DNA from: Aristolochia californica | Taxonomy: Eukaryota > Streptophyta > Magnoliopsida > Piperales > Aristolochiaceae | Reading direction: 5' to 3' | Assembly (NCBI GenBank): GCA_029961685.1 | Contig: JARWKL010000010.1 | Location: 17,319,931-17,383,930 of the forward strand | Length of the DNA stretch: 64,000 bases | Shown here: piece after piece, positions 1 through 14,600 of the stretch | Numbering within the stretch: the stretch's first letter is position 1 | Layout: each line of letters starts with the position of its first letter | Position numbers and translations under genes: made by a program | Notes under the pieces: model-generated | Told to the model about the DNA's origin: nothing | The model's database searches: none | The model's input: only the letters and a program-made list of their open reading frames with translations

Positions 1-1098
1 TTCCAATAAAATCTATTAGGGGTTGTACTAGTGGAATTTCCCGAACATGGATAACAAAACTTTGAAGTTCAATTTTAGAGCATGAAATAATTTTCTTCTC
101 TTACATTTATTATAGTTTTCAAATTCTTTTGCATACACAAAGTTTAATATTTTCATTTTGTTGCGATCTTATATCTTTTTTGCTTACGAGAAAAATGGGA
201 GAGTAAAAACTCAAGTTTGGATTTGAAATAAAAAAAATTTGAACATCCAAAATAGGAATGCACAAATTCTGAGAGAGATTATTCCAAAAAGTATCTGTGA
301 CATTTAAGGATAGGCAAAAAGTGGGTTGTTTGGCTTCGGTAAATATTCAACCACACGTTAACTCGAGAATTGAATTTTTTCTACTCCTTGAAATTTTTGG
401 ATCCTTAGGCCAATTGTATCGTCAACATGTTTCTGGCATGCATTTCCACCATATATAAAACATATTAGGATCAGTTAGAATTATCTTTCCTATCAAATCT
501 ATTAGGGGTTGTACTATAGAAATTTCCAAAACATGGATAACAAAACTTTGGAGTTCATTTTTAGTGCGTGAAATAATTTTCTTCACTTACATTTATTATA
601 GTTTCCAAATTCTTTTTTGCATACATAAACTCTAAAATTTTCATTTTTTTGTGATATTATATCTTATTTTTTATGACAAAATTTGAGAGTGAAAACTCAA
701 GTTTGGATCTGAAAAAAAAAAATTTTAACATCCAAAATGGAATGCACAAATGCTGATAGAGAAAATTCCAAAAAGTATCTGTGATTTTTAAGGATAGGCA
801 AAAGTGTGTTGTTTGGCTCCGGTAAATCTACAACCCCACGTTAAATGGAGAATTTAATTTTTTCTACTCCTTGAAATTTTGGATCATTAGGCCACTTGCA
901 TCCTCAACATGTTTCTGGCATGCATATCCGCTACATTTAAAACATGTTAGGATCTGTTAGAAGTCACTTTCCTATAAAACCTATTAGGGGTTCTACTAGT
1001 GGAATTTCCCAGACATGGATAACAAAACTTTGGAGTTCATTTTTAGTGCGTGAAATAATTTTCTTCACTTACATTTATTATAGTTTTCAAATTCTTTT

Positions 1099-1112
1099 GC
1101 TATCTTTGTTTG
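1099..1112. other. Deletion junction in a monomer (~40 bp lost)
   Basis: TTCTTTTGC joins TATCTTTGTTTG. The ATACATAAACTCTAAAATTT part is missing, giving a short monomer (443 bp between landmarks). Confidence 0.8.
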
Positions 1113-3534
1113 TTTACGAGAAAAATGGGAGAGTGAAAACTCAAGTGTGGATATGAAAAAAAAAACTAAATCCAAAATGGAAATGCACAAATGCTGAGAG
1201 AGATAATTCCAAAAAGTATCTGTGATTTTTAAGAATAGGAAAAAAAAGCGTTGTTTTGCTCTAGTAAATACCCAACGACACGTTAACTTGAGAATTTAAT
1301 TTTTTCTACTCCTTGAAATTTTTGGATCATTAGGCCACTTGCATCCTCAACATGTTTCTCGCATGCCTATCCACCACAGTTAAAACATGTTAGGATCTGT
1401 TAGAAATCTCTTTCCTATAAAATCTATTAGGGGTTGTAGTATTGGAATTTCCCAAACAGGGATAACAAAACTTTGGAGTTCATTTTTAGTGCGTGAAATA
1501 ATTTTCTTCACTTTAGTTTATTATAGTTTTCAAATTATTTTGCATACATAAACTCTAAAATTTTCGTTTTGTGGTGTTCTTTTTACTTTTTTTGTTTACG
1601 AGAAAAATGGGAGAGTGAAAACTCAAGTTTAGATCTGAAAAAAAAATTTGAACATCCAAAATGAAAATGCACAAATTCTAAGAGAGATAATTCCAAAAAG
1701 TATCTATAATTTTTAAGGATTGAAAAAAAGTGGGTTGTTTGGCACCGGTAAATATCCAATCACACGTTAACTTTAGAATTTAATTTTTTCTACACCTTCA
1801 AATTTTTGTATCATTACGCGACTTGTATCCTCAACATGTTTCTAGCATGCATATCCACCACATTTAAAACATTTTAGGATTAGATAGAAGTCTCTTTCCT
1901 ATAAAATCTATTAGGGGTTGTACTAGTTGAATTTCCGAAACACGGATATCAAAACTTCTTTGTTCATTTTTAGAGCGTGAAATAATTTTCTTCTGTTACA
2001 TTTATTATAGTTTTAAAATTCTTTTGCATACATAAACTCTAAAATTTTCATTTTGTATTCATCTTATATTTTTTTTTTTTATGAGAGAAACGGGAGAGTG
2101 AAAACTCAAGTTTGGATCTGAAAAACAAATTTGAACATCCAAAATGGAATTGCACATATGCTGAGAGAGATAATTCCAAAAAGTATCGATGATTTTTAAG
2201 GATAGGAAAAAAGTCGGTTGTTTGGCTCCGGTAAATCTCCAACCACACGTTAACTCGAGAATTTAATTTTTTGGTTCCATGAAATTTTTGGATCCGTAGG
2301 CCAATTGTATCCTCAACATGTATCTGGCATGCATTTCCACCATATATAAAACATATTAGGATCAGTTAGAATTATCTTTCCTATCAAATCTATTAGGGGT
2401 TGTACTAGTGGAATTTCCCAAACTTGGATAACAAAACTTTGGAGTACAGATTTTGTGCGGGAAATAATTTTCTTCACTTACATTTATTATAGTTTTCAAA
2501 TTCTTTTGCATACATAAACTATGAAATTTTCATTTTGTTGTGATCTTATATCTTTTTTGTTTACAAAAAAAATGGGAGAGTGAAAACCTAAATTTTGGAT
2601 ATGAAAGAAAAATTTGAACATCCAAAATGGAAATGCACAAATGCTAAGAGGGATAATTCCAAAAAGTATCTGTTATTTTTAAGGATAGGATAAAAGTGGG
2701 TTGTTTGGCTCCGGTAAATATCTAACCATAGGTTAACATGAGAATTTAATTTTTTCTACTCCTTGAAATTTTTGGATCATTAGGCCTCTTGCTTCCTCAA
2801 CATGTTTCTGGCATGCACATATTCCACATTTAAAACATGTTAGGATCATTTAGAAGTCTCTTTCCTATCAAATCTATTTGGGGTTGTAGTAGTGGAATAT
2901 ACAAAACGTGGAAAACAAAACTTTGGAGTTCATTTTTAGTCCGTGAAAAAAATTTTGCACTTACATTTATTATAGTTTTCAAATTCTTTTGCATACATAA
3001 ACGTTAAAATTTTTATTTTGTTGTGATCTTATATCTTTTTTGTTTACGACAAAAAAGGGAGAGTGAAAACTCAAGTTTGGATCTGAAAAAGAAATTTGAC
3101 TATCCAAAATGGAAATGCACAAATGCTGAGAGAGATAATTCCAAAAACTATCTGTGATTTTTAAGGATAGGCAAAAAGTGGGTTGTTTGGTCCTGTAAAT
3201 ATCCAGCCACACGTTAACCTGATAATTTAATTTTTTCTACTCCTTGAAAATTTTGGATTATTAGGCCAATTGCATCCTCAACATGTTTCTGGCATGCATA
3301 TCCACCACATTTAAAACATGTTAGGATCATTCAGAATTCTCTTTCCTATCAAAATCTATTAGGGGTTGTACCACTAGAATTTCCCAAACATGGATAACAA
3401 AACTTTGGAGTTCATTTTTAGTGCGTGAAATAATTTTCTTCACTTACATTTATTATATTTTTCAAATTCTTTAGCATACATAAACTATAAAATTGTAATT
3501 TTGTTGTGATCTTATATCCTGTTTGTTTACGAGA

Positions 3535-6500
3535 AAAATGGGAGGGTGAAAACTCAAGTTGGATATGAAAAAAAAATTAAACATCCAAAACGGAAATCCA
3601 CAAATGCTGAGAGAGATAATTCCAAAAAGTATCTGTGATTTTTAAGGATAGGAAAAAAAGTAGGTTGTTTGCCTCCGGTGAATATCTAACCACAGGTTAA
3701 CTTGAGAATTTAATTTTTTCTACACATTGAATTTTTTGGATCATTAGGCCTCTTGCATCCTCAACATGTTTCTGGCATGCACATCCACCACATTTAAAAC
3801 ATGTTAGGATCAGTTAGAAGTCTCTTTCCAATCAAATCTAGTTGGGGTTCTACTAGTGGAATTTCCCACACATGGTTAACAAAACATTGGAGTTCATTTT
3901 TAGTCCGTGAAATAATTTTCTTCAATTTCATTTGTTATAGTTTTCAAATTCTTTTGCATACATAAACTCAAAAATTTTCATATTGTTGAGATCTTATATC
4001 TTTTTTTTTTACGAGAAAAATGGGAGAGTGAAAACACAAGTTTGGATCTGAAAAAAAAATTTGAACATCCAAAATGGAAATGCACAAATGCTGAGAGAGA
4101 TAATTCATAAAAGTATCTGTGATTTTTAAGGATAGGCAAAAAGTGGGTTGTTTTGCCCCGGTAAATATCCAGCCACACATTAACTTGAGAATTTAATTTT
4201 TTCTACTCCTTGAAATTTTTGGATCCTTAGGCCACTTGCATGCTCAACATATTTTTGGCATGCATATCCACCACATTTAAAACATGTTAGGATTAGTTAG
4301 AAGTCTCTTTCCGATAAATTCTATTAGGGGTTGTACTTGTGGAAATTTCCAAACATGGATAACAAAACTTTGGAGTTCATTTTTAGTGGGTGAAATAAAT
4401 TTCTTCCCTTACATTTATTTTAGTTTTCATATTCTTTTCCTTAAATAAACACTAAAATTTTCATTTTGTTGTTATCTTATATCTTTTTTGTATACGAGAA
4501 AAATGGGAGAGTGAAAACTCAAGTTTGGATCTGAAAAAAAAAAAATTTTGAACATCTAAAATAGAAATGCACAAATGCAGAGAGAGATAATTCCAAAAAG
4601 TATCTGGGATTTTTAAGGATAGGAAAAAAGTGGGTTGTTTGGCTCTGGCAAATATCCAACCACACGTTAACTTGAGAATGTAATTTTTTCTACTCATTGA
4701 AATTTTTTATCCTTAGGACACTTGCATCCTCAACATGTTTCTGGCATGCATATCCACCACATTTTATACATGTTAGGATCAGTTAGAAGTCTCTTTCCCA
4801 TAAAATCTATTAGGCGTTGTACTAGTGTAATTTCCCAACCATGGATAACAAAACTTTGGAGTTTATTTTTAGTGCATGAAATAATTTTCTTCATTTACAT
4901 TTATTATAGTTTTCAAATTCTTTTGCATACATAAACTATAAATTTTCATTTTGTTGTGATCTTATATCTTTTTTGTTGACGAGAAAAATGGTAGAGTGGA
5001 AACTCAAGTTAGATCTGAAAAAAAAATTTGAACTTCCTAAATGGAAATGCACAATTGCTAAGAGAGATAATTCCAAAAAGTATCTGTGATTTTTAAGGAT
5101 AGGATAAAAGTAGGTTGTTTGGCTCCGGTAAATATCTAACCAAAGGTCAACTTGAGAATTTAATTTTTTCTATTCTTTGAAATTTTTGGATGATTAGGCC
5201 TCTTGCATCCTTAACATGTTTCTGGCATGCACATCCACCACATTTAAAACATGTTAGGATCAATTAGAAGTCTCTTTCCTATCAAATCTATTTGGGGTTG
5301 TACTAGTGGAATTTGTCAAACGTGGATAACAAAACTTTGGAGTTCTTTTTTCGTCCGTGAAATAATTTTCATCACTTACATTTATTCTAGTTTTCAAATT
5401 CTTTTGCATACATAAACTCTAAAATTTTCATATTGTTGAGATCTTATATCTTTTTTGTTTAAGAGAAAAAAGGGAGAGTGAAAACGCAAGTTTGGATCTG
5501 AAAAAAAATTTGAATATCCAAAATGGAAATGCAAATGCAGAGAGAGATAATTCCAAAAAGTATTGGTGATTTTTAAGGATAGGAAAAAAGATTGGAACGT
5601 TAACTTGAGAATTTAATTTTTTCTACTCCATGATATTTTTGGATCATTAGGCCACTTGCATCCTCAACAGATTTTTGGCATGCATATCCACCACATTTAA
5701 AACTTGTTAGGATCACTGAATAGTCTCTTTCCTTTCAAATCTATTAGGGGTTGTACTACAGGAATTTCCCAATCGTGGATAAAAACTTTGGAATTTTTTT
5801 TTTTTGTGCATGAAATAATTTTCTTCACTTACATTTATTATATTTTTAGAATTATTTTGCATACATAAACTCTAAAATTTTCATTTTGTTGTGATCTTAT
5901 ATCTTTTTTTTTACGGGGCAAATTGGGTACTGAAAACTCAAGTTTGGATCTAAAAAACAAAATTTGAACATCCAAAATGGAAATGCACAAATGCTGAGAG
6001 AAATAATTCAAAAAAGTATCTGTGATTTTTAAGGATACGCAAAAAGTGGATTGTTTGGCTCTGGTAAATATCCAACCACACGTTAATTTGAGCATTTAAT
6101 TTTTTCTACTCCTCGAAATTTTTGGATCATTAGGCCACTTGCATCCTCAACTTGTTTTTGGCTTGCATATCCACCACATTTAAAACAAGATAGGATCAGT
6201 TAGAAGTCTCTTTCCTATCAAATCTATTAAGGTGGTACTAGTTGAATTTCCAAAACATGGATAACAAAACTTTTGAGTTCATTTTTAGTGCGTGAAATAA
6301 TTTTCTTCACTTACATTTATAATAGTTTTCAAATTCTTTTGCATAAATAAACTCTAAAATTTCCATTTTGTTGTGATCTTATATCTTTTTTGTTTACGTG
6401 AAAAATGGGAGAGAGAAAACTCTGATTTGGATCGGAAAAAATAATTTGAATATCCAAAATGGAAATGCACAAATGCTGAGAGAGACAATTACAAAAAGTA

Positions 6501-8650
6501 TCAGTGATTTTTAAGGATAGGAAAAAAGTTGGCTGTTTGGCTCCGGTAAATATCGAACCACATATTAGCTTGAGCATTTAATTCTTTCTACTCCTTGAAA
6601 TATTTGGATCATTAGGCCACTTCATCCTCAACATGTTTCTGGCATGCATATCCACCACATTTAAAACATGTTAGGATCAATTAGAAGTCTCTTTCCTGTC
6701 AAATCTATTAGGGGCTGTACTAGTGGAATTTCTATAACCAAACTTTGGAGTTCATTTTTAGGGCGTGAAATAATTTTCTTCACTTACATTTATTATTGTT
6801 TTCAAATTCTTTTACATACATAAAATCTAAAATATTTATTTTGTTGTGATCTTATATCTTTTTTGTTTACAAGAGAAATGGGAGAGAGAAAACTCATTTG
6901 GATCTGAAAAAAAATTTTGAACATCCAAAAAGGAAATGCACAAATGCTAAGAGAGATAATTCCAAAAAGTATCAGTGGTTTTTAAGGACGGGAAAAAAGT
7001 GGGTTGTTGGGCTCCGATAAATATCCAACCACACGTTAACTTGGGAATTTAATTTTTTCTACTCAAAATTTTTGGATCATTTGGCCACTTGCATCCTCAA
7101 CATATTTCTGGCATGCTTATCCACCACATTTAATACATGTTTGGATCAGTTAGAAGACTCTTTTGGATCAAATCTATTAGGGGTTGTAGTAGTGGAATTT
7201 TTCAAACGAGGATACAGAACTTTGGAGTTCATTTTTTGTGAATGAAATAATTTTCTTCACTTTCATTTAATATAGTTTTCAAATTCATTTGCATACATAA
7301 ACTCTAAAATTTTCATTTTGTTGTGATCTTATATCTTTTTTGGTTAAGAGAAAAATGGAAGAGTGAAAACTCAAGTTTGGATCTGAAAAAACAATTTGAA
7401 AATCCAAAATGGAAATGCACAAACGCGGAGAGATATAATTCCAAAAAGTATCTGTGATTTTGAAGGATAGGCAAAAAGTGGGTTGTTTGGCTCTGGTAAA
7501 AATCCAACCACACGTTAACTTGAGAATTTAATTTTTTCTACTCCTTGAAATTTTTCGATCAATAGGCCACTTGCATCCCCAACATGTTTTTGTCATGCAT
7601 ATCCACCACATTTAAAACATGTTAGGATCAGCTAGAAGTCATTGTCCTATCAAATCTATTAGGGGTTGTACTTGTGGAATTTCCCAAACGTGGATAACAA
7701 AACTTTGGAGTTAATTTTTTGAGCCTTAAATAATTTTCTTCATTTACATTTATTATAGTTTTATAATTCTTTTGCATACATAAACTCTAAATTTTTCTTT
7801 TTTTTGTGATCTTATATCTTTTTTCTTTTACGAGAAAAATGGGAGAGTGAAAACTCAAGTTTGGATCAGAAAAAATAATTTGAACATCCAAAATGGAAAT
7901 GCACAAATGCTAAGAGAGACAATTCCAAAATGTATCTAAGTTTTTTAAGGATAGGCGAAAAGTGAGTTGGTTGGCTCTGGTAAATATCCAATCACACGTT
8001 AACTTGAGAATTTAATTTTTTCAACTCCTTGAACTTTTTGGATCATTAGGGCACTTGCATTCTAACCATGTTTCTAGCAAGCATATCCACCACATTTAAA
8101 ACATGTTAGGATCAGTTAGATGTTCTTTCCTATAAAATCTATTTGGGTTGTACAAGTGGAATTTCCCAAACATGGATAACAAAACTTTGGAGTTCATTTT
8201 TAGTGCGTGAAATAATTTTCTTCACTTACAATTATTTTACTTTTCAAATTTTTTTGCAGACATAACCTGTAAAATTTTCATTTTGTTGTGATCTGATATC
8301 TTTTTTGTTTATGATAAAAATAGGAGAGTGTAAACTCAAGTTTGGATCTGAAAAAAAAAAATTGAACATCCAAAATGGAAATGCACAAATGCTAAGACAG
8401 ATTATTCCAAAAAGTATCTGTGATTTTTAAGGATAGGCAAAAAGTGGGTTGTTGGGCTCCAGCAAAATATCCAACCACACGTTAACTTGAGAATTTAATT
8501 TTTTCTACTCCTTGAAATTTTTGGATCATTAGGCGACTTGCATCCTCAACATGTTTCTGGCATCCATATCCACCACATTTAAAACATTTTAGGATTAGTT
8601 AGAAGTCTCTTTCCTATAAAATCTATTAGGGGTTGTACTAGTGGAATTTC
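3535..8650 (+). repeat. Long satellite duplication block A
   Basis: Collinear with block B (11695-17320). The offset is about 8160 bp up to about 5.0 kb, then about 8646-8679 bp from 5.2 kb on, because B has one extra monomer near 13.1-13.6 kb. Shared private marks include the GAGGGTGAAAACTCAAGTTGG variant, TTCCAATCAAATCTAG / TTCCAATCAAATCTTG, and a small deletion giving AATTTCTATAACCAAAC (6728 and 15401). Confidence 0.8.
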
Positions 8651-9259
8651 CAAAACTTGGATAACAAAACTTTGGAGTACAGATTTTGTGCAGGAAATAA
8701 TTTTCTTCACTTACATTTATTATAGTTTTCAAATTCTTTTCCATACATAAACTATGAAATTTTCATTTTGTATTTATCTTATATCTTTTTTTTAAGAGAA
8801 AAATGGGAGAGTGAAAACTGAAGTTTGGATCTGAAAAACAAATTTGAACATCCAAAATGGAAATGCACATATGCTGAGAGAGATAATTCCAAAAAGTATC
8901 GATGATTTTTAAGGATAGGAAAAAAGTGGGTTGTTTGGCTCTGGTAAATATCCAACCATACGTTAACTTGAGAATTTAATTTTTTCTACTCATTGAAATT
9001 TTTGGATCATTAAGCCACTTGCATCCTCATCATGTTTCTGGCATGCATATCCACCACATTTAAAACAAGTTAGGATCAGTTAGAAGTCTCTTTCCTTTAA
9101 AATCTATTAGGGGTTGTACTAGTGGAATTTCCAAAACTTGGATAACAAAACTTTGGAGTACAGATTTTGTGCAGGAAATAATTTTCTTCACTTAGATTTA
9201 TTATAGTTTTCAAATTCTTTTGCATACATAAACTATGAAATTTTCATTTTGTTGTGATC

Positions 9260-9930
9260 TTATATCTTTTTTGTTTACAAGAAAAATGGGAGAGTGAAAA
9301 GCTAAATTTTGGATACGAAAAAAAAATTTGAACATCCAAGATGGAAATGCAGAAATGCTGAGAGAGATAATTCCAAAAAGTATCTGTTATTTTTAAGGAT
9401 AGGATAAAAGTGGGTTGTTTGGCTCGGGTAAACATCTAACCATAGGTTAACTTGAGAATTTAATTTTTTCTACTCCTTGAAATTTTTGGATCATTAGGCC
9501 TCTTGCTTCGTCAACATGTTTCTGGCATGCGCATATTCCACATTTAAAACATGTTAGGATCATTTAGAAGTCTCTTTCCTATCAAATCTATTTGGGGTTG
9601 TACTAGTGGAATTTACAAAACGTGGATAACAAAACTTTGGAGTTCATTTTTAGTCCATGAAAAATTTTCTGCACTTACATTTATTATAGTTTTCAAATTC
9701 TTTTGCATACATAAACGCTAAAAATTTTATTTTGTTGTGATCTTATATGTTTTTTGTTTACGACAAAAAAGGGAGAGTGAAAACTCAAGTTTGGATCTGA
9801 AAAAGAAATTTGACTATCCAAAATGGAAATGCACAAATGCTGAGAGAGATAATTCCAAAAAGTATCTATGATTTTTAAGGATTGGCAAAAAGTGGGTTGT
9901 TTGGCTCCTGTAAATATCCAGCCACACATT
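9260..9930 (+). repeat. Monomer pair also present at 2545-3215 and 17330-17965
   Basis: A monomer with CTAAATTTTGGATA followed by one with GACAAAAAAGGGAGAG and GAAATTTGACTATCC. The same pair occurs at about 2.6-3.2 kb and 17.35-18.0 kb. The second monomer is itself duplicated next door (10186-10407), an example of local single-monomer amplification. Confidence 0.75.
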
Positions 9931-11694
9931 AACCTGAGAATTTAATTTTTTCTACTCCTTGAAACTTTTGGATTGTTAGGCCAATTGTATCCTCAACATG
10001 TTTCTGGCATGCATATCCACCACATTTAAAACATGTTAGGATCAGTCAGAATTCTCTTTCCTATCAAATCTATTAGGGGTTGTACCACTGGAATTTCCCA
10101 AACATGGATAACAAAACTTTGGAGTTCATTTTTAGGTGCGTGAAATAATTTTCTTCAATTACATTTATTATATTTTTTAAATTCTTTAACATACATAAAT
10201 GCTAAATTTTTTATTTTGTTGTGATCTTATATCTTTTTTGTTTACAACAAAAAAGGGAGAGTGAAAACTCAAGTTTGGATCTGGAAAAGAAATTTGACTG
10301 TCCAAAATGGAAATGCACAAATGCTGAGAGAGATAATTCCAAAAAGTATCTATGATTTTTAAGGATAGGCAAAAAGTGTTGTTTGGCTCCTGTAAATATC
10401 CAGCCACACGTTAACCAGAGAATTTAATTTTTTCTACTCCTTGAAACTTTTGGATTATTAGGCCAATTGCATCCTCAACATGTTTCTGGCATGCTTATCC
10501 ACCACATTTACAACATGTTAGGATCAGTCAGAATTCTCTTTCCTATCAAATCTATTAGGGGTTGTACCACTGGAATTTCCCAAACATGGATAACAAAACT
10601 TTGGAGTTCTTTTTTAGTGCGTGAAATAATTTTCTTCAGTTACATTTATTATATTTTTCAAATTTTTTAGCATACATAAACTCTAAAATTTTCATTTTGT
10701 TGTGATCTTATATCTTTTTTTTTTACGAGAAAAATAGCAGAGTGAAAACTCAGGTTTGGATCTGAAAAACAAGATTTTGAACATCCAAAATGGAAAGGCA
10801 CAAATACTGAGAGAGATAATTTGAAAAAGCATCTGTGATTTTTAAGGATTGGAAAAAAGTGGGTTATTTGGCTCTGGTAAATATCCAACCACACGTTAAC
10901 TTGAGAATTTAATTTTTTCTACTCCTTGAAATTTTTGGATCATTAGGCCACTTGCATGCTCAACATGTTTTGGGCATGCATATCCACCGCATTTAAAACA
11001 TGTTAGGATTAGTTACAAGTCTCTTTGCGATAAATTCTATTAGGGATTGTACTTGTGGAATTTCCCAAACATGGATAACAAAACTTTGGAGTTTATTTTT
11101 ATTACGTGAAATAAATTTCTTCCCATACATTTATTTTTTTTCATATTATTTCCATGCATAAAATCTTAAATTTTCATTTTGTTGTGATCTTATATCTTTT
11201 TTGTATACGAGAAAAATGGGAGAGTGAAAACTCAAGTTTGGATCTGAAAAAAAAAATTTTGAACATCCAAAAAGGAAATGCACAACTCCTGAGAGAGATA
11301 ATTCCAATAAGTATCTGTGATTTTTAAGGATAGGCAAAAAGTGGGTTGTTTGGCTGCAGTAAATATCCAACTACACGTTAACTTAAGAATTTAATTTTTT
11401 CTACTCCTTAAAAATTTTGGATCCTTAGGCCACCTGGATCCTCAACATGTTTCTGGCAAGCATATCCACCTCATTTTAAACATGTTAGGATCAGTAAGAA
11501 GTCTCTTTCCTATAAAATCTATTAGGGGTTGTACTAGTGGAATTTCCCAACCATAGATAACAAAACTTTGGAGTTTATTTTTAGTGCGTGAAATAATTTT
11601 CTTCATTTACATTTATTATAGTTTTCAAATTCTTTTGCATACATAAACTCTAAAATTGTAATTTTGTTGTGATCATATATCTTTTTTGTTTACG

Positions 11695-14600
11695 AGAAAA
11701 ATGGGAGGGTGAAAACTCAAGTTGGATATGAAAAAGAAAGTTGAACATCCAAAACAGAAATCCACAAATGCTGAGAGAGATAATTCCAAAAAGTATCTGT
11801 GATTTTTAAGGTTAGGATAAAAGTAGGTTGTTTGTCTCCGGCAAATATCTAACCACAGGTTAACTTGAGAATTTAATTTTTTCTACTCCTTGATTTTTTT
11901 GGATCATTAGGCCTCTTGCATCCTCAACATGTTTCTGGCATGCACATCCACCACATTTAAAACATGTTAGGATCAGTTAGAAGTCTTTTTCCAATCAAAT
12001 CTTGTTGGTGTTCTACTAGTGGAATTTGCCAGACGTGGTTAACAAAACTTTCGAGTTCATTTTTAGTCCGTGAAATAATTTTCTTCAATTTCATTTATTA
12101 GAGTTTTCAAATTCTTTTGCCTATATAAACTCTAAAATTTTCATTTTGTTGAGATCTTATATCTTTTTCTTTTACGAGAAAAATGGGAGAGTGAAAACAC
12201 AAGGTTGGATCTGAAAAAAAAATTTGAACATCCAAAATGGAAATGCACAAATGCTGAGAGAGATAATTCATAAAAGTATCTGTGATTTTTAAGGATAGGC
12301 AAAGAGTGGGTTGTTTTACCCCGGTAAATATCCAAACACACGTTAACTTGAGAATTTAATTTTTTCTACTCGAAATTTTTGGATCCTTAGCCCACTTGCA
12401 TGCTCAACATGTTTTTGGCATGCATATCCACCACATTTAAAACATGTTAGGATTAGTTAGAAGTCTCTTTCCGATAAATTCTTTTAGGGGTTGTACTTGT
12501 GGAATTTTCCAAACATGGATAACAAAACTTTGGAGTTCATTTTTAGTGGGTGAAATAACATTCTTCCCTGACATTTATTTTAGTTTTCATATTATTTTTC
12601 CTTACATAAACTCTAAAATTTTCATTTTGTTTTTAACTTATATCCTTTTTGTATACGAGAAAAATGGGAGAGTGAAAACTCAAGTTTGGATCTAAAAAAA
12701 AAAAAATTTGAACATCCAAAATAGAAATGCACTAATGCTGAGAGAGATAATTCCAAAAAATATCTGTGATTTTTAAGGATAGGAAAAAAGTGGGTTGTTT
12801 GGCTCCAGCAAATATCCAACCACACGTTAACTTGAAAATGTAATTTTTTCTACTCCTTGAAAATTTTGCTCTTTAGGCCACTTGCATCCTCAACATGTTT
12901 CTGGCATGCACATCCACCACATTTTAAACATGTTAGGATCAGTTAGAAGTCTCTTTCCTATAAAATCTATTAGGGGTTGTACTAGTGGAATTTCCCAACC
13001 ATGGATAACAAAACTTTGGAGTTTATTTTTAGTGCGTGAAATAATTTTATTCTTTTATCTTTATTATAGTTTTCAAATTCTTTAGCATACATAAACTATA
13101 AAATTTTCATTTTGTTGTGATCTTATATCTTTTTTGTTTACAAGAAAAATGGGAGAGTGAAAACTAAAGTTTCGATCTGAAAAAAAAAATTTTGAACATC
13201 CAAAAAGGAAATGCACAAATGCTGAGAGAGATAATTCCAAAAAATATCTGTGATTTTTAAGGATAGGCAAAAAGTGGGTTGTTTGGCTCCGGTAAATATC
13301 CAACTACACGTTAACTTGAGAATTTAATTTTTTCTACTCCTTGAAAATTTTGGATCCTTAGGCCACCTGCATCCTCAACATGTTTTTGGCAAGCATATCC
13401 ACCACATTTGAAACATGTTAGGATTAGTTAGAAGTATCTTTCCTACAAAATCTATTAGGGGTTGTACTAGTGGAATTTCCCAACCATAGATAATAAAACT
13501 TTGAAGTTTATTTTTAGTGAGTGAAATAATTTTCTTCATTTACATTTATTATAGTTTTCAAATTCTTTTGCATACATAAACTATAAAATTGTAATTTTGT
13601 TGTGATCATTTATCTTGTTTGTTTACGAGAAAAATGGGAGGGTGAAAACACAAGTTGGATATGAAAAAAAAATTTGAACATCCAAAACGAAAATCCACAA
13701 ATGCTGTGAGAGATAATTCCAAAAAGTATCTGTGCTTTTTAAGGATAAGATAAAAGTAGGTTGTTTGTCTCCGGTAAATATCTAACCACAGGTTAACTTG
13801 AGAATTTAATTTTTTCAACTCCTTGAATTTTTTGGATCATTAGGCCTCTTGCATCCTCAACATGTTTCTGACATGCACATCTACCACATTTAAAACATGT
13901 TAGGATCAGTTAGAAGTCTCTTTCCTATCAAATCTATTTGGGGTTGTACTAGTGGAATTTGTGAAACGTGGATAACAAAACTTTGGAGTTCATTTTTCGT
14001 CCGTGAAATAATTTTCTTCACTTACATTTACTATAGTTTTCAAATTCTTTTGCATACATAAACTCTAAAATTTACATATTGTTGAGATCTTATATGTTTT
14101 TTGTTTACGAGAAAAATGGAAGAGGGAAAACGCAAGTTTGGATCTGAAAAAAAAATTGAACGTCCAAAATGGAAATGCACAAATGCAGAGAGAGATTATT
14201 CCAAAAAGTATCGGTGATTTTTAAGGATTGGAAAAAAGTGGGTTGTTTGTCCGGGTAAATATCCAACCACACGTTAACTTGAGAATTTAATTTTTTCTAC
14301 TCCATGATATTTTTGGATCATTAGGCCACTTGCATCCTCAACAGATTTTTGGCATGCATATCTACCACATTTAAAACTTGTTAGGATCACTTAATTGTCT
14401 CTTTCCTTTCAAATCTATTAGGGGTTGTACTACAGGAATTTCCCAATCGTGGATAAAAAACTTTGGAATTTCTTTTTTGTGCATGAAATAAGTGTCTTCA
14501 CTTATATTTATTATATTTTTAGAATTATTTTGCATACAAAAACTCTAAAATTTTCATTTTGTTGTGATCTTACGTCTTTTTTTTTACGAGACAAATTGGG

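Noticed and set aside
944..1156. Plus-strand ORFs starting near AACATGTTAGGATC (MLGSVRSLFPIKSIRG type)
   Set aside because: The same satellite segment translated on the other strand. Present only where chance indels keep the frame, with no codon signal.
1421..1440. CTATTAGGGGTT as telomere-like repeat
   Set aside because: It occurs once per 484-bp monomer and never in tandem, so it is not a telomeric array.
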